From Mariniblastus sp. (GTDB taxonomy: Bacteria > Planctomycetota > Planctomycetia > Pirellulales > Pirellulaceae): a stretch of DNA of 53,850 nucleotides. The notes under the pieces are model-generated. The model searched no databases, was not told the DNA's origin, and saw only the letters and a program-made list of their open reading frames with translations. A program made the translations under genes and the position numbers. This document shows positions 8,053-17,414 of this stretch, piece by piece. The stretch spans positions 1-53,850 of the forward strand of contig WTFU01000200.1 in NCBI GenBank assembly GCA_011523945.1, in the 5' to 3' direction. Each line of letters opens with the position of its first letter. Within the stretch, counting starts at the first letter, position 1.

Positions 8053-9621
8053 ATGAACAGCTCAAAGAACATCATTGGCCTCGCCGCCATTCTTTCGCTC
8101 GGTGGATTTCTATTTGGATTCGATGCCGGGATCATCTCTGGCGTCATGGAATATGCCGGTCCATTTTTCACACTTAACGACACCCAAAACGGCTGGGCCG
8201 TCAGTTGCCCCACCTTTGTTGCCATGTTCGCAATGCTGATCTCTGGCAAACTAAGCGACGCCGTCGGTAGAAAACCAATTCTAATCCTCGTCGCCTTTCT
8301 CTATGCAGTTTCTGCTCTTTTATCCGCAATCGCCTGGTCCTACGCTTCTCTGTGTTTTGCGAGGATGGTTGGCGGTTTTGCCTTCGGCGCGGCTCTCATT
8401 CTAGCCCCGACTTACATCGCTGAAATATCGAGCGCTGCTCATCGCGGAAGACTCGTTTCGATTCAACAACTCAACATTGTGCTTGGTTTTTTCGCCGCAT
8501 TTTTGAGCAACTTAGTTTTCAATCAATGGTTCGAAGGGGGAGCCAGCTTTTTGAAGGAGGATAATCTCTGGCGGTGGATGCTTGGTGTCGAACTTTTGCC
8601 GGCAGTCTTTTATTTCTTTTTCCTATTTGCTGTCCCCAAGAGTCCTCGCTGGCTTTTCGCAAAAGGACGGTTTGAAGAAGGGAAAGCCGTATTGATAAAG
8701 CTGCACGGCGAGAAAATCGCTGAAGAAGAAGTCCAAGCGATTCAAGAGAGCCTCACTGAGGAAAGAAACTTGGAAAAAGGCTCCTTTCGTGACTCGTTCA
8801 CCCAGTTGCTCCATCCGTCCCTTCGATACATTCTGGGGATTGGCTTGCTAATTGGCATTCTCCAACAAGCAACCGGAATCAATGCGGTTTACTTTTACGC
8901 CACCACGATTTTCAAACAGACCGGAATTGGCGTGAGCGCCGCCTTTTTCTCGGGTGTACTGCTTAGCTTTACCTCTGTCGTCTTCACGCTGGTTGCCATG
9001 GCCACCATCGACCGATTTGGAAGAAGGCCTTTACTACTCGCTGGAATTGCAGGAATTGCGATTAGCATGCTTGCCTGCTCATACGGCTTTTATGGTGCCA
9101 CCTATCAATTGACCAACGAAGACATCGCCGCTTTAGAAAAGGAAAATGAGCACATTGAAGCGGGGGTTTTACTTCCGATCGCGGGTAAGCTATTTGAATC
9201 CGACGTTGAATTCAAAACCAATATGAAATCTCTGCTGCAGGATAAGAAGAAATACGATAAGAGCGAAGGCGCCATCCTTGAGGCCGCCATCGAGATGAAT
9301 GCTATGCTCGTCTTAATCGGTGTGCTTGGGTTTATCGCTTGCTTCGCATTCTCCCTCGGCCCCGTCATGTGGGTGATGCTATCGGAACTTTACCCGAATC
9401 GAATCCGGGGACTCGCCATCGGCTGCATCGGGTTCGTCAATTCATTCACTGCCTGGCTGGTAACGCAAATTTTCCCATGGGAGTTAACCAACCTTGGAAA
9501 CGCAGGCAGCTTCTTAATTTTTGGCGTGATCGCCTCGGTAGGATTCTTCATACTCTTGAAGTCACTTCCCGAAACCAAAGGCAAGACGCTCGAACAGATC
9601 GAAGCTGAGTTCATCAAGTAG
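8053..9621 (+). CDS. Sugar porter family MFS transporter
   Basis: A 522-residue, 12-helix inner-membrane transporter of the sugar-porter branch of the major facilitator superfamily, probably a proton symporter for a hexose or pentose. Family signatures: GGFLFGFDAGIISG in helix 1, the GKLSDAVGRKP loop after helix 2, PKSPRWLF after helix 6, QQATGINAVYFYA in helix 7, DRFGRRPLLLAG before helix 9, and the terminal PETKGKTLEQIE. Unusually, about 60 polar, charged residues (roughly 355-415, rich in Glu and Lys) are inserted between helices 9 and 10 on the outer side. The substrate cannot be read from sequence. It stands alone, followed by a strong terminator. The L-galactose cluster is too far away to claim linkage. 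Confidence 0.9.
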   Translation: MNSSKNIIGLAAILSLGGFLFGFDAGIISGVMEYAGPFFTLNDTQNGWAVSCPTFVAMFAMLISGKLSDAVGRKPILILVAFLYAVSALLSAIAWSYASLCFARMVGGFAFGAALILAPTYIAEISSAAHRGRLVSIQQLNIVLGFFAAFLSNLVFNQWFEGGASFLKEDNLWRWMLGVELLPAVFYFFFLFAVPKSPRWLFAKGRFEEGKAVLIKLHGEKIAEEEVQAIQESLTEERNLEKGSFRDSFTQLLHPSLRYILGIGLLIGILQQATGINAVYFYATTIFKQTGIGVSAAFFSGVLLSFTSVVFTLVAMATIDRFGRRPLLLAGIAGIAISMLACSYGFYGATYQLTNEDIAALEKENEHIEAGVLLPIAGKLFESDVEFKTNMKSLLQDKKKYDKSEGAILEAAIEMNAMLVLIGVLGFIACFAFSLGPVMWVMLSELYPNRIRGLAIGCIGFVNSFTAWLVTQIFPWELTNLGNAGSFLIFGVIASVGFFILLKSLPETKGKTLEQIEAEFIK

Positions 9622-9682
9622 GAGTCTTAAGGAAAGCACTGCTCGGCGCCTTCCATGCCAAGCAATCCTCGGAAACGAATAA

Positions 9683-9714
9683 AAAAGGCGAGCACTTTTA
9701 GGTGCTCGCCTTTT
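9683..9714. terminator. Bidirectional intrinsic terminator
   Basis: A 13-bp perfect stem, AAAAGGCGAGCAC (9683-9695) with GTGCTCGCCTTTT (9702-9714), has a 6-nt loop and T/A runs on both sides. It separates the MFS transporter from the convergent Cys/Tyr-rich secreted protein gene. Confidence 0.92.
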
Positions 9715-9780
9715 CTAATGTTCTTCGAATCGTCAGCGACTTTAGCCCGTAGCGAAGCCTCTGTTTTTACGACACTAAGA

Positions 9781-10623
9781 TTACTTAACTTCAACCCAAC
9801 CCGTTCGTTGGATCGGCTGTGGGTAAGAACGCGTTTGGTTTTGCACTCTCGACTGAACTGCCGGCTGATAACTGGCGAGACGTACTGGAGAATACCCCCA
9901 TCGCTGCTGTGTTGGTGAGGCGTTACCTGCCTTCGACACAGCAATCGTTCCCGGACGATAGTACGTCTGATACTCAGAGCTGAAGTCCGATTGAATTTGC
10001 GGCATAGGCACTTGGCTACTTTTGCCATCAAGCCCGGGGCTTAAGTCTGCAGGAGTCGGAGTTACGGTCCCTTGTGGTTGCTCGTAATACGGTTGGGGTG
10101 TCGCGATGCCCTGACCTACCGCACAAGTATCACATCCAGCGGTTCCCATCACGGTTCCGCAAGTATTGCAACCGCCGGTTGCACAATTGTTCGTGATGGT
10201 TGTCACAGGTACTTTATAAGTTTCCTGCCGGTAAACTGGACGATAAGTGGTGTAGGGCACCCGCTGAACCTGAGTGGTATACGTGGTGCATGGCTTCATA
10301 CAGGTTGTAGTGCATCCCGTCGATGGATCCGTGGTCGTTTCTGGACGATAGGAAGTGACTGGCACCTGCTTGGAAACCGTTCGGTAGGCTGTGCATGGAA
10401 CGTAATTAACAACCGTTCGGGTGCAAGTCTGCTGGCAGGTCTTCATGCACTGGCCTGGTTGAAGATTGTACGGATTCGCCGGAGCGCAGGCAGTGTTTTT
10501 GGGGGTTCGAAAACCTCGCAGCCAGCGTCGCAGCGGACCGTCAGCATTAGCTTCACTTGGCAAAACTGCCAATAGTGTTGCCGCAAAGGCAAATGCGATC
10601 ACAGTTGTTTTTAAGCGTGACAT
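9781..10623 (-). CDS. Secreted Cys/Tyr/Thr-rich planctomycete protein with YRP repeats
   Basis: A 280-residue exported protein with no assigned function. The ATG at 10623 gives a signal peptide (TVIAFAFAATLLAVLPSEANA) and has GGAG about 11 nt upstream; the longer frame to 10716 does not. The mature part carries at least four degenerate repeats of the type VP-x-T-x-YRP/YRT (VPCTAYRTV, VPVTSYRPE, VPYTTYRPV, VPVTTITN). Paired Cys motifs (CMKTCQQTC, CTTTCMKPC, CNTC, CDTC) accompany them, followed by a Gln/Pro/Ser-rich tail. This looks like a disulfide-linked surface or cell-wall protein. Planctomycetes are known for Cys-rich cell-envelope proteins, so a structural role is a reasonable guess only. 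It is a monocistronic gene. Confidence 0.65.
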   Translation of the reverse strand: MSRLKTTVIAFAFAATLLAVLPSEANADGPLRRWLRGFRTPKNTACAPANPYNLQPGQCMKTCQQTCTRTVVNYVPCTAYRTVSKQVPVTSYRPETTTDPSTGCTTTCMKPCTTYTTQVQRVPYTTYRPVYRQETYKVPVTTITNNCATGGCNTCGTVMGTAGCDTCAVGQGIATPQPYYEQPQGTVTPTPADLSPGLDGKSSQVPMPQIQSDFSSEYQTYYRPGTIAVSKAGNASPTQQRWGYSPVRLASYQPAVQSRVQNQTRSYPQPIQRTGWVEVK

Positions 10624-11454
10624 AGTAAATTCACTCCAATGGCGTCGACTAAAGCGACAAATGAATAGTTGAGTTTCCTCACTTCGACGCAGCTGGGCGG
10701 CGCGAAGCTCGATCAAAGGTAGGATAGATTTAAATTTTGAATAGACAAAATATACGAACGCAAGTTGTAATTTTTACAATCAAAGTCGGGTCGTAACGAA
10801 CAGCGAAGCTGGCAATGGTAATGAGCTTAATCCCGTTACATAAAAGCAAGCTTTCAGGCAAATCGTCGATTCAAACCCTAACGATTATCCGTTTTATCCT
10901 GAATAAATTGCTCAACGTTCATCATGAACCGGAAGACTTCGAACCGCGAGGCAACCCATCCCTATAGCCGCCCAGTCGCATCAAAATCGATTTCGACGAG
11001 CTCAATGGATCCCTTCCGTTGAAGTCCAGTTCGTCAAAAACCAATTTGGCTTGGATCACTCAACTGCCATTTTCGCTGCAGTAGTATTGAGCCACGACCG
11101 CGAGCATTCACCGTGCAAGCCATCGTTGGCAATTCGCTCGCTCTTCGTTAAATCTCGCTCCGAAAGCCAATTTTTTGAGATTTCTATATCCAAGAACTGG
11201 GCAATCGTATTGCGGTTTTCCCCGAGGTCAATGGATCAGCAATTGAACGCTAAATTTACGAGGGTTTGACTACCCGGCTAGCACTTGACACCTCTTTAAG
11301 GCCAAAATGACGCGTTGGATTTCGACAGCGACGGTCCTTGCTCTGAGCGATAACAAACTTGAACAAGACAAATACCTACTTAGTTGTTGACCTTCCACGC
11401 TGCCAGTTTTAAAACCGACGCCTGTGCACCCCATTTCCCAGAGATGTTTTCAAT
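10624..11454. other. Long intergenic region upstream of tmk
   Basis: About 830 bases between divergent genes. A 72-codon frame at 11051-11269 shows no recognisable protein features and is probably not a gene. I found no tRNA, hairpin terminator or repeat. The first 100 bases next to 10623 are AT-rich and probably hold the promoter of the Cys-rich protein. Confidence 0.45.
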
Positions 11455-12075
11455 ATGTTTTTCGTACTCGACGGCGTAGACGGCGCTGGCAAATCAACGC
11501 AACTTGAAATGTTTGTGCAGTGGCTCGGAGAACAGGGACACGATGTCGTAACCTGCAGTGACCCTGGCAGTACTGAATTAGGTGAACAAATTCGTTCTAT
11601 CCTGCTCGGCAAACACGAGACCCCGATCTCAATGCGGGCCGAAATGATGCTCTTTACCACAGCACGCACCCAGTTGATCCAGCAGGTTATTAAACCCGCA
11701 TTGGCTCGAGGACAATCGATTGTGCTCGACCGATACATTTTCTCAACCGTTGTCTATCAAGGCCACGCGGGAAATCTTGATCCTGAAGAAATCTGGACGA
11801 CAAATCGCATTGCGACCGAAAACCATCTTCCCGATGCAACCTTTATTCTCGACCTCCCTGTCGAAATCGCAATGGCAAGACTTGGAAAAACTTTGGATCG
11901 CATGGAATCCAGAGGAAATGAATATTTTGAGCGCGTCCGAAACGGCTTTCTTTTAGAATCACAGCGTTGGCCAGACGCAGTTGAAGTAATCGATGCAACG
12001 CGCAGTCCCGATGAAATCCAAAATGATATCCGGCAACTTGCGCGGCAATACATTCAGCGGCAAGCCTCCAAGTAA
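11455..12075 (+). CDS. tmk: Thymidylate kinase
   Basis: A 206-residue cytosolic dTMP kinase (dTMP + ATP to dTDP + ADP). The P-loop is DGVDGAGKST (residues 6-15). The DRY motif is present as VLDRYIFSTVVYQG. The LID-type region contains RMESRGNEYFERVRNGF. The second-substrate motif reads DPGSTELGEQIR where most bacterial enzymes have REPGGTxLGExIR, so the usual Arg-Glu pair is replaced by Ser-Asp. The ATG start lies directly before the conserved N-terminal strand. It is followed after 47 bp by holB, an old and common pairing of replication genes. Function is confident. Confidence 0.94.
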   Translation: MFFVLDGVDGAGKSTQLEMFVQWLGEQGHDVVTCSDPGSTELGEQIRSILLGKHETPISMRAEMMLFTTARTQLIQQVIKPALARGQSIVLDRYIFSTVVYQGHAGNLDPEEIWTTNRIATENHLPDATFILDLPVEIAMARLGKTLDRMESRGNEYFERVRNGFLLESQRWPDAVEVIDATRSPDEIQNDIRQLARQYIQRQASK

Positions 12076-12076
12076 C

Positions 12077-12106
12077 CGATCATCGCACTTACGATCATCG
12101 CACTTA
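12077..12106 (+). repeat. Perfect 15-bp tandem duplication
   Basis: Two adjacent identical copies of CGATCATCGCACTTA (12077-12091 and 12092-12106) fill most of the gap between tmk and holB. It begins one base after the tmk stop and ends 16 bp before the holB start. It looks like a recent replication-slippage duplication. Confidence 0.9.
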
Positions 12107-12122
12107 TTTAGAAATTAGCACC

Positions 12123-13217
12123 ATGGCATGGAATGAGATTCTTAATCACGAACCGGCGTTCGAGCGATTCCAGCGCTCGATCGAAAGGAACCGGTTGGCG
12201 AACACTTATTTATTCGTGGGTCCACCGGGAATTGGCAAGCGCACCTTTGCTCTCAAACTGGCTCAATCACTGCTCTGCGAATCCAACATTAATTCTCCAC
12301 TCATGCCCTGCAATCAATGTCCCGGTTGCCAACAGGTGGTCGCGGCAACCCACCCGGATCTGATCCTTGTTTCCCGCCCCGCCAAAAAGTCAATCATTCC
12401 GCTGGAAGCCTTGATTGGCGACAAAGATCATCGGCGACAGGAAGGCCTTTGCCATGCAATCGGGCTCAAACCTTTCCGGGGCGGCAGAAAGATAGCCATC
12501 ATCGACGACGCTGACTACCTTAACCAGGAAGGGGCTAACAGCCTGCTAAAAACACTTGAAGAACCACCACCAATGTCGTTACTCATTTTGATAGGGACAA
12601 GTGAACAAAGGCAACTCTCAACCATCGTTTCAAGGAGTCAGATTGTTCGATTCGATCCACTCTCCCAATCTCAAGTTCTCGAAATACTGACCTCGAAATC
12701 CATTATTGAAAACGATGCCATTCCTCTTTCCGACTTGGCCAATGCGTCCGCCGGAAGCCTTTCGACCGCTGTTTTGCTCTCCGACTCAGATTGCTTTGAG
12801 TTCCGCCGGAGACTCTTCCAACAACTTGCAACAAAAGACCCCGGGCAAAATGATTTCGCTAAGACAATTATCGGTTTTGCCGAAAGCGCGGGCAAAGAGA
12901 ATTCACTGAGACGAGATCGACTGATCTTAGCCGCTGATTTCGCTATTACCTTTTATCGACAATGGATATTGACCATTACCCGGGCTCAGGTCGATCCAGA
13001 TCGGGTCGACCCTTACCTCGTTTCACTTACTCAGGAAGCATTTGGAGACTCTTCAGATGACGTCAACCAAACTCTCGATCAGATTGGGCGCTGCATTGAA
13101 AGATGCTGTGACATGCAGCAACAGGTTCGTTCGAATGCCGGATTTGCCAACGTCGTAGAAACTTGGATTAGGGAACTGGGCTGGATCAGTCGCGGCTCCA
13201 AAACGCCAGTCGCTTGA
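12123..13217 (+). CDS. holB: DNA polymerase III subunit delta' (clamp-loader ATPase fold)
   Basis: A 364-residue clamp-loader subunit of the AAA+ fold. Visible features: a Walker A-like GPPGIGKRT (33-41); a four-Cys zinc module (C52, C63, C66, C69, as CNQCPGC); a Walker B-like IAIIDDADYLNQEGANSLLKTLEEPP; and a sensor-1 region LIGTSEQRQLSTIVSRSQ. The last has SRSQ where SRC is usual in the active ATPase subunits. Its place directly after tmk and its length favour delta' (HolB) over gamma/tau (DnaX), which is longer and retains SRC. It helps load the sliding clamp during replication. It ends 36 bp from a convergent gene with no hairpin between them. Confidence 0.88.
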   Translation: MAWNEILNHEPAFERFQRSIERNRLANTYLFVGPPGIGKRTFALKLAQSLLCESNINSPLMPCNQCPGCQQVVAATHPDLILVSRPAKKSIIPLEALIGDKDHRRQEGLCHAIGLKPFRGGRKIAIIDDADYLNQEGANSLLKTLEEPPPMSLLILIGTSEQRQLSTIVSRSQIVRFDPLSQSQVLEILTSKSIIENDAIPLSDLANASAGSLSTAVLLSDSDCFEFRRRLFQQLATKDPGQNDFAKTIIGFAESAGKENSLRRDRLILAADFAITFYRQWILTITRAQVDPDRVDPYLVSLTQEAFGDSSDDVNQTLDQIGRCIERCCDMQQQVRSNAGFANVVETWIRELGWISRGSKTPVA

Positions 13218-13253
13218 GGAATTCAATCCCCACGCAACCACACAACATTCGAT

Positions 13254-14390
13254 TCAATTCCGGTAGTACCAAGCACTCGCTGGCTGGACGTTTGAATCAA
13301 GTTTCTGATTTTGCTGATACCCAGCCTGCACAGGCTTTGCATAAGTTGCAGGTGCCGGAAGTGGCTTCAATCCCTGATTCGGAGTGAAATAACGAAGCGG
13401 CTGGTTGGTATGAGCTGGAATTGCATAACCGTTGGGGTAATATCCTCGCAAAACGCCGTAGTAACCCTGAGCGGGCAATACACTTGCTTGCGTACCGTGA
13501 ACGGAGGGGTAGGAAGGTTGGTAATATGAACCAACTCGCGGCATCACATTCGCTCGAATTGAATCCGCTCCATTAATTGCACGCTGGAATACCAATTCAA
13601 CCACTTCATTGAACCCTTCGCGAACCGCTGGCTCAATTTTCAACTTCTTACCCATTCGCTGAACTCCCGGGCCATTCTTAGAAGTCGTTTCGTTGAGCCG
13701 CTGCACAAATTTCAAAGACTCTACAAAATTGTGGTCGGCGGTTGAACCTACGACCGGCTGAATTGTTTTTGCAATGAGTCCCGCGGTTGCATTTTCAACC
13801 CTAAGAAACACGTCCAACTGGCTGGTGGCGACAGGCTTTCCAGCCTCATCAAACTTACTTTCAGTCTTTAAAACCAATACGCACTTACCCGTTAGCTTGC
13901 GCTTTAAAATCGGTCCTTCGTAACTACCCTCGCCGTAAAAAATATGAAGATTGTCCGTGCCATAAACCAACTCAAGTTGGCTAATGGTCCCGGCACCGTC
14001 ATCCGTCGTGACAGTGAATGGCCCCGTTCGCTCCGTCGTCATATTGGTAATACCCATCAATTGCCAAATGTTCACAACGACTTCGGGATACCGAATTAAG
14101 AAGCGAAAATAATCTGGATCCGCATTAATCGAAGTGACCGGTAGCTGGCGATAGATACTCGGCTTCTTTAAGATGTCACCAATTTTTTCACGAGCCTGAA
14201 TATTCAGTGCTTGCATTGGAATCGTGCTTACAGTCTGCTTTCTCAGACTCTTGCTACTGGAACCAGACGGCGAATTATCATTCGCCTCCAAAACACCACT
14301 CCCCAAAACAAGCACTGCAAGCAATCCACTGCAAATCGCAAACGCAATTCTACTAGGTATCGCTGAGCGGTAGTTGGGTCGATGAGTCAT
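13254..14390 (-). CDS. Conserved secreted protein of unknown function
   Basis: A 378-residue protein I do not recognise. It has a basic N-terminus and a hydrophobic signal segment (about 15-37, IAFAICSGLLAVLVLGSGVLEA). The start is supported by GGAAG 7 nt upstream. Residues about 55-270 look like a compact domain (RYPEVVVNIWQLMGITNMTTERTGPFTVTTDDGAGT, shown only in part by these motifs: YPEVVVNIWQLMG and GKCVLVLKTES). It is followed by a Tyr/Pro/Gln-rich tail (YYGVLRGYYPNGYAIP) typical of planctomycete envelope proteins. No catalytic motif is visible. It lies downstream of, and on the same strand as, the SH3-containing protein, but 335 bp away, so co-transcription is doubtful. Confidence 0.6.
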   Translation of the reverse strand: MTHRPNYRSAIPSRIAFAICSGLLAVLVLGSGVLEANDNSPSGSSSKSLRKQTVSTIPMQALNIQAREKIGDILKKPSIYRQLPVTSINADPDYFRFLIRYPEVVVNIWQLMGITNMTTERTGPFTVTTDDGAGTISQLELVYGTDNLHIFYGEGSYEGPILKRKLTGKCVLVLKTESKFDEAGKPVATSQLDVFLRVENATAGLIAKTIQPVVGSTADHNFVESLKFVQRLNETTSKNGPGVQRMGKKLKIEPAVREGFNEVVELVFQRAINGADSIRANVMPRVGSYYQPSYPSVHGTQASVLPAQGYYGVLRGYYPNGYAIPAHTNQPLRYFTPNQGLKPLPAPATYAKPVQAGYQQNQKLDSNVQPASAWYYRN

Positions 14391-14725
14391 ATCTGCTTCC
14401 GATTGAAAATTACGAATGATCCGCGGGAACAGACCAATCGCGATACGTCACCCAAAGACGACGTCCTAGTCAAATATTCGGAATCCATTGGCTAAAGACG
14501 ACAATGAAAATCCAGCGGAATCGCATCAAAATACGTCCCACCAGACGCAATGGTTCTGCAGCTTACGTAGCTTGAAATTAATCCGTTAGAAAGATGCTAT
14601 CACAAAGACTGCAAGCAGCTTTGATAACAAGAAATCGAGCTGACAGCTCAACTAGAGAATTTAGCTTGGAAGCGTCAAAAAAAGCGACTTTGGTTTTACT
14701 CTTTACCTGATAACGTCACTTGAGC
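14391..14725. other. Intergenic region with no gene recognised
   Basis: About 335 bases between two minus-strand genes, presumably holding the promoter of the downstream secreted protein. The stretch 14590-14700 is AT-rich. No clear terminator or RNA gene is seen. Confidence 0.4.
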
Positions 14726-16288
14726 CTATCTAATAAAGCCAACGCTTGACCTTGGCTTTTCAAGGAGAACCACACGGGATGCAGTAACATGATCGAGTTG
14801 CAACTCACTGGCGTACCCTCGCTGCCCAACGATTCCAATTCGAGATCGCAGGTAGCGTTTTAGATTCATTCCCGGTGATGTTCCCACGTGGTGCGTTATG
14901 TTTCCTGCTTCATCTTGAAGAACATATTCAATTCTCCCACTAGCGTCATCGCGAACAATCTCAGAAAGCCAACCATGAGCATCGTAGGTATTGCTTAAAT
15001 CTAATTCTGGGTTAACCCCTGTGCCGACAGGCTGACTGGGGGCAGCACCCGTTCCCATTGCTGCTATGGTTCCGGCACTGGCTAGTCCGGCCTGAATCGT
15101 TCGGCAACTCTTCAGTTTCATCAAAAAACGTTCGGCCTGCACCCTCTCGCTTTCACGGTCAGATGTCCTATAGATAGCGTTCGCGGCCTGCTCAAGATCC
15201 ACCAATTTCCATTTCGCAGGATCTTTCTTGATCAGTTCCTGAGTGAGCTGCAATTCCAAATCGGTTAAATTCCTGGAGTACCTTGTTGGCGAATTGCCCG
15301 TAACTCGTCCTTCTCTTACCATCCCTAATTCTCTCGCAAATACATCGCGAGATACATTTCGGTCAGCAACTCTATCGGGATTCGATCCTCCCGCTGCAAG
15401 ATTCAACGTACCCTGGTATCCAAATCTAGAATCCATACCACTATCGGAAACTTGACTCGCTGTTCCGTCACTTAAAACGCCGAATCCCAACCGCTTACGA
15501 TTAAGATCTGTCTCTGATTCCCCAACTCCAATTGGCATCGGGGTTGGCCGCCAGCCCCGATTCACCCCCCCCATTCTCGGAGCAGTACCACGTGACTCTA
15601 ACTGCGCTGAAGCTTGCTGAATATATTCAGCCCCATCGCCATCGAAAGACTCACTGCTTTTAAAACTATCCACAGTTGCTAACTGAACCTTCGCATCAGC
15701 ACTGTTATTTTTTGGAGAAGGTTTTTGTCCGACGGAGTCTGTAACCTCGGCAGGCAACTCCAACGCGTCTCGCTTCACCCAGCGAAACTCTCCAGAGGGA
15801 GGAGCAATTTGGTACCAAGTCGTCGAATGCCCATCAGGACTCGGCCAACTCGCGAGGCCAAGCACCTCTACCATTTCTTTTTCTTTTAACTTGACCTGCC
15901 ACAGGGGCTTTTCGACAGGGCCGAGCTTGGTTCCAACCCAGGCTTGTGTTCCAGCCTCAAGCACCTGACCGATATTGCCGTCTAGAATCTTCAGCGACGA
16001 TTCTGGAACCAAACTAAAACTTCCTTCGACTGGCCGAATCGCAAACCAACCTCCAGGGTCTTCCCGATACACTTCCACGGTAGCGCCCTGATCCAGTTGC
16101 TCCGTCGGATAATGCGACTCACCGGGACCGCTCAAAACAAGTGTCTCGTCTTTTAAGACAAATGCCTGGTAGGGGAATTTGAGCGTATCGGAGGTCTGGC
16201 CCCAACAATCTTCACTGACTGTCGCGAGTAAAACTGAAACCACGCAAAAAGTACGAAGCCCAAACGGCAAAAAAAACTGGCTAACCAT
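14726..16288 (-). CDS. Secreted SH3b-domain protein
   Basis: A 520-residue exported protein. The ATG at 16288 starts a good signal peptide (FFLPFGLRTFCVVSVLLATV, cleavage near CWGQ) with AAGGA upstream; ATG 16327 and the upstream frame to 16354 are less likely. Two bacterial SH3-like segments follow. The first (about 38-97) includes ETLVLSGPGESHYPTEQLDQG, split here as ETLVLSGPGESHY and GATVEVYREDPGGWFAIRP. The second (about 105-170) includes WYQIAPPSGEFRWVKRDAL. The rest is low-complexity, then a conserved-looking C-terminal region (DLELQLTQELIKKDPAKW, IEYVLQDEAGNITHHVG). SH3b domains often bind peptidoglycan or cell-surface ligands. A structural or stress role at the envelope is a guess. 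Confidence 0.6.
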   Translation of the reverse strand: MVSQFFLPFGLRTFCVVSVLLATVSEDCWGQTSDTLKFPYQAFVLKDETLVLSGPGESHYPTEQLDQGATVEVYREDPGGWFAIRPVEGSFSLVPESSLKILDGNIGQVLEAGTQAWVGTKLGPVEKPLWQVKLKEKEMVEVLGLASWPSPDGHSTTWYQIAPPSGEFRWVKRDALELPAEVTDSVGQKPSPKNNSADAKVQLATVDSFKSSESFDGDGAEYIQQASAQLESRGTAPRMGGVNRGWRPTPMPIGVGESETDLNRKRLGFGVLSDGTASQVSDSGMDSRFGYQGTLNLAAGGSNPDRVADRNVSRDVFARELGMVREGRVTGNSPTRYSRNLTDLELQLTQELIKKDPAKWKLVDLEQAANAIYRTSDRESERVQAERFLMKLKSCRTIQAGLASAGTIAAMGTGAAPSQPVGTGVNPELDLSNTYDAHGWLSEIVRDDASGRIEYVLQDEAGNITHHVGTSPGMNLKRYLRSRIGIVGQRGYASELQLDHVTASRVVLLEKPRSSVGFIR

Positions 16289-16577
16289 AAAAGAATCGTC
16301 CTTGATTCCACAGGTGAACAAGGGCATCTCGCTCACCGGTTTGAAAATTTGCAAATTTTTACCGCGTTTATTTAGCGAAATACAGAATTCACCTCAAGTC
16401 GATAAAGTGATAGCAAAACAAACAGGATGACGATCCACTCGCAAAGATGACCATCAACATTGGATGGAATTAAGCTCAATCTAAGTTGACTGGACGCACA
16501 AACTGCGACGCCAGCCCTCAATACTTCCAGCTAAGATCTAAATTGCTAGCTTCCATACAGGCTTTGATGAGCTAAGG

Positions 16578-17414
16578 CTAAAACTTGAAACCCTGCCTGG
16601 GCCCATTCTTGGTCGTTGTCAAAATCTCAGGACCGCTCTCAGTCATTAAAATTGTGTGCTCGAATTGAGCCGAAAGCCGTCCATCTTGAGTACGCACCGT
16701 CCACCCGTCGCGCCGGTCACAAACAGAATGAGCGGTTCCGGCATTTATCATCGGTTCGATGGTAAAACACATTCCCGGATGCAGTCGTTCACGATGAGCG
16801 ACCGGACTGGGAACATGAGGGATATTAGGAGCTTGATGGAATTGAGCACCAATACCGTGTCCTACGTATTTATCTACCACACCGAATCCATAATGCTGTT
16901 TCACGTGATCAACAATTGCTTGCCCAATTACCGAGATCCGACAACCGGGACTGGTCGCCTCGATCCCCAAATAAAGGCAATCAAAGGCACATTGGGTCAC
17001 GCGTCTGGCTACATCACTAATTTGATCATCTTCACCAATCAAGAAAGTCTCAGATTGATCGCCATGCCAACCGTCAACGATGGTAGTTAGATCAACATTC
17101 GCAATATCGCCGGGCTTCAACTCATAGTCACTTGGAATGCCATGGCAGATCACCTCATTAACGCTTATGCAAGAACTCTTCGGATACGGACCGGCGTCGC
17201 CGCCGGGATAATGCAAACAAGCGGGCACATGGCCATGAGAGAGCGTGTACTCGTGAACAATTCGATCTAATTCCTCCGTTTTCACCCCCGGTTTAACGAA
17301 TGGGCGAACCACATCCAATAGCTCAGCATTGAAGCGACACGCGTTACGCATCATTTCGCGTTCTTCTTCATTCAGACGAATTTTTGATTGGCGACGAGTC
17401 ACAATTTCACTCAA
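16578..17414 (-). CDS. map: Methionine aminopeptidase, type I
   Basis: A 278-residue dinuclear-metal enzyme that removes initiator methionine from new proteins. The five ligands of the pita-bread fold are visible: Asp in NVDLTT, Asp in GWHGDQSETF, His in VGHGIGAQFH, Glu in FTIEPM and Glu in AQFEHTIL. The substrate His is in VICHGIP. The start is uncertain. The longest frame begins with TTG at 17414, and a GTG at 17402 is better placed behind a GAGTGA site. The first ATG (17354) falls at the start of the conserved core and would cut off about 20 residues. It is divergent from leuS across about 300 bp. Confidence 0.93.
   Translation of the reverse strand: MSEIVTRRQSKIRLNEEEREMMRNACRFNAELLDVVRPFVKPGVKTEELDRIVHEYTLSHGHVPACLHYPGGDAGPYPKSSCISVNEVICHGIPSDYELKPGDIANVDLTTIVDGWHGDQSETFLIGEDDQISDVARRVTQCAFDCLYLGIEATSPGCRISVIGQAIVDHVKQHYGFGVVDKYVGHGIGAQFHQAPNIPHVPSPVAHRERLHPGMCFTIEPMINAGTAHSVCDRRDGWTVRTQDGRLSAQFEHTILMTESGPEILTTTKNGPRQGFKF

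Noticed and set aside
11051..11269. 72-codon frame upstream of tmk
   Set aside because: No ribosome site, no secondary-structure pattern and no recognisable family; chance frame in a long non-coding stretch.
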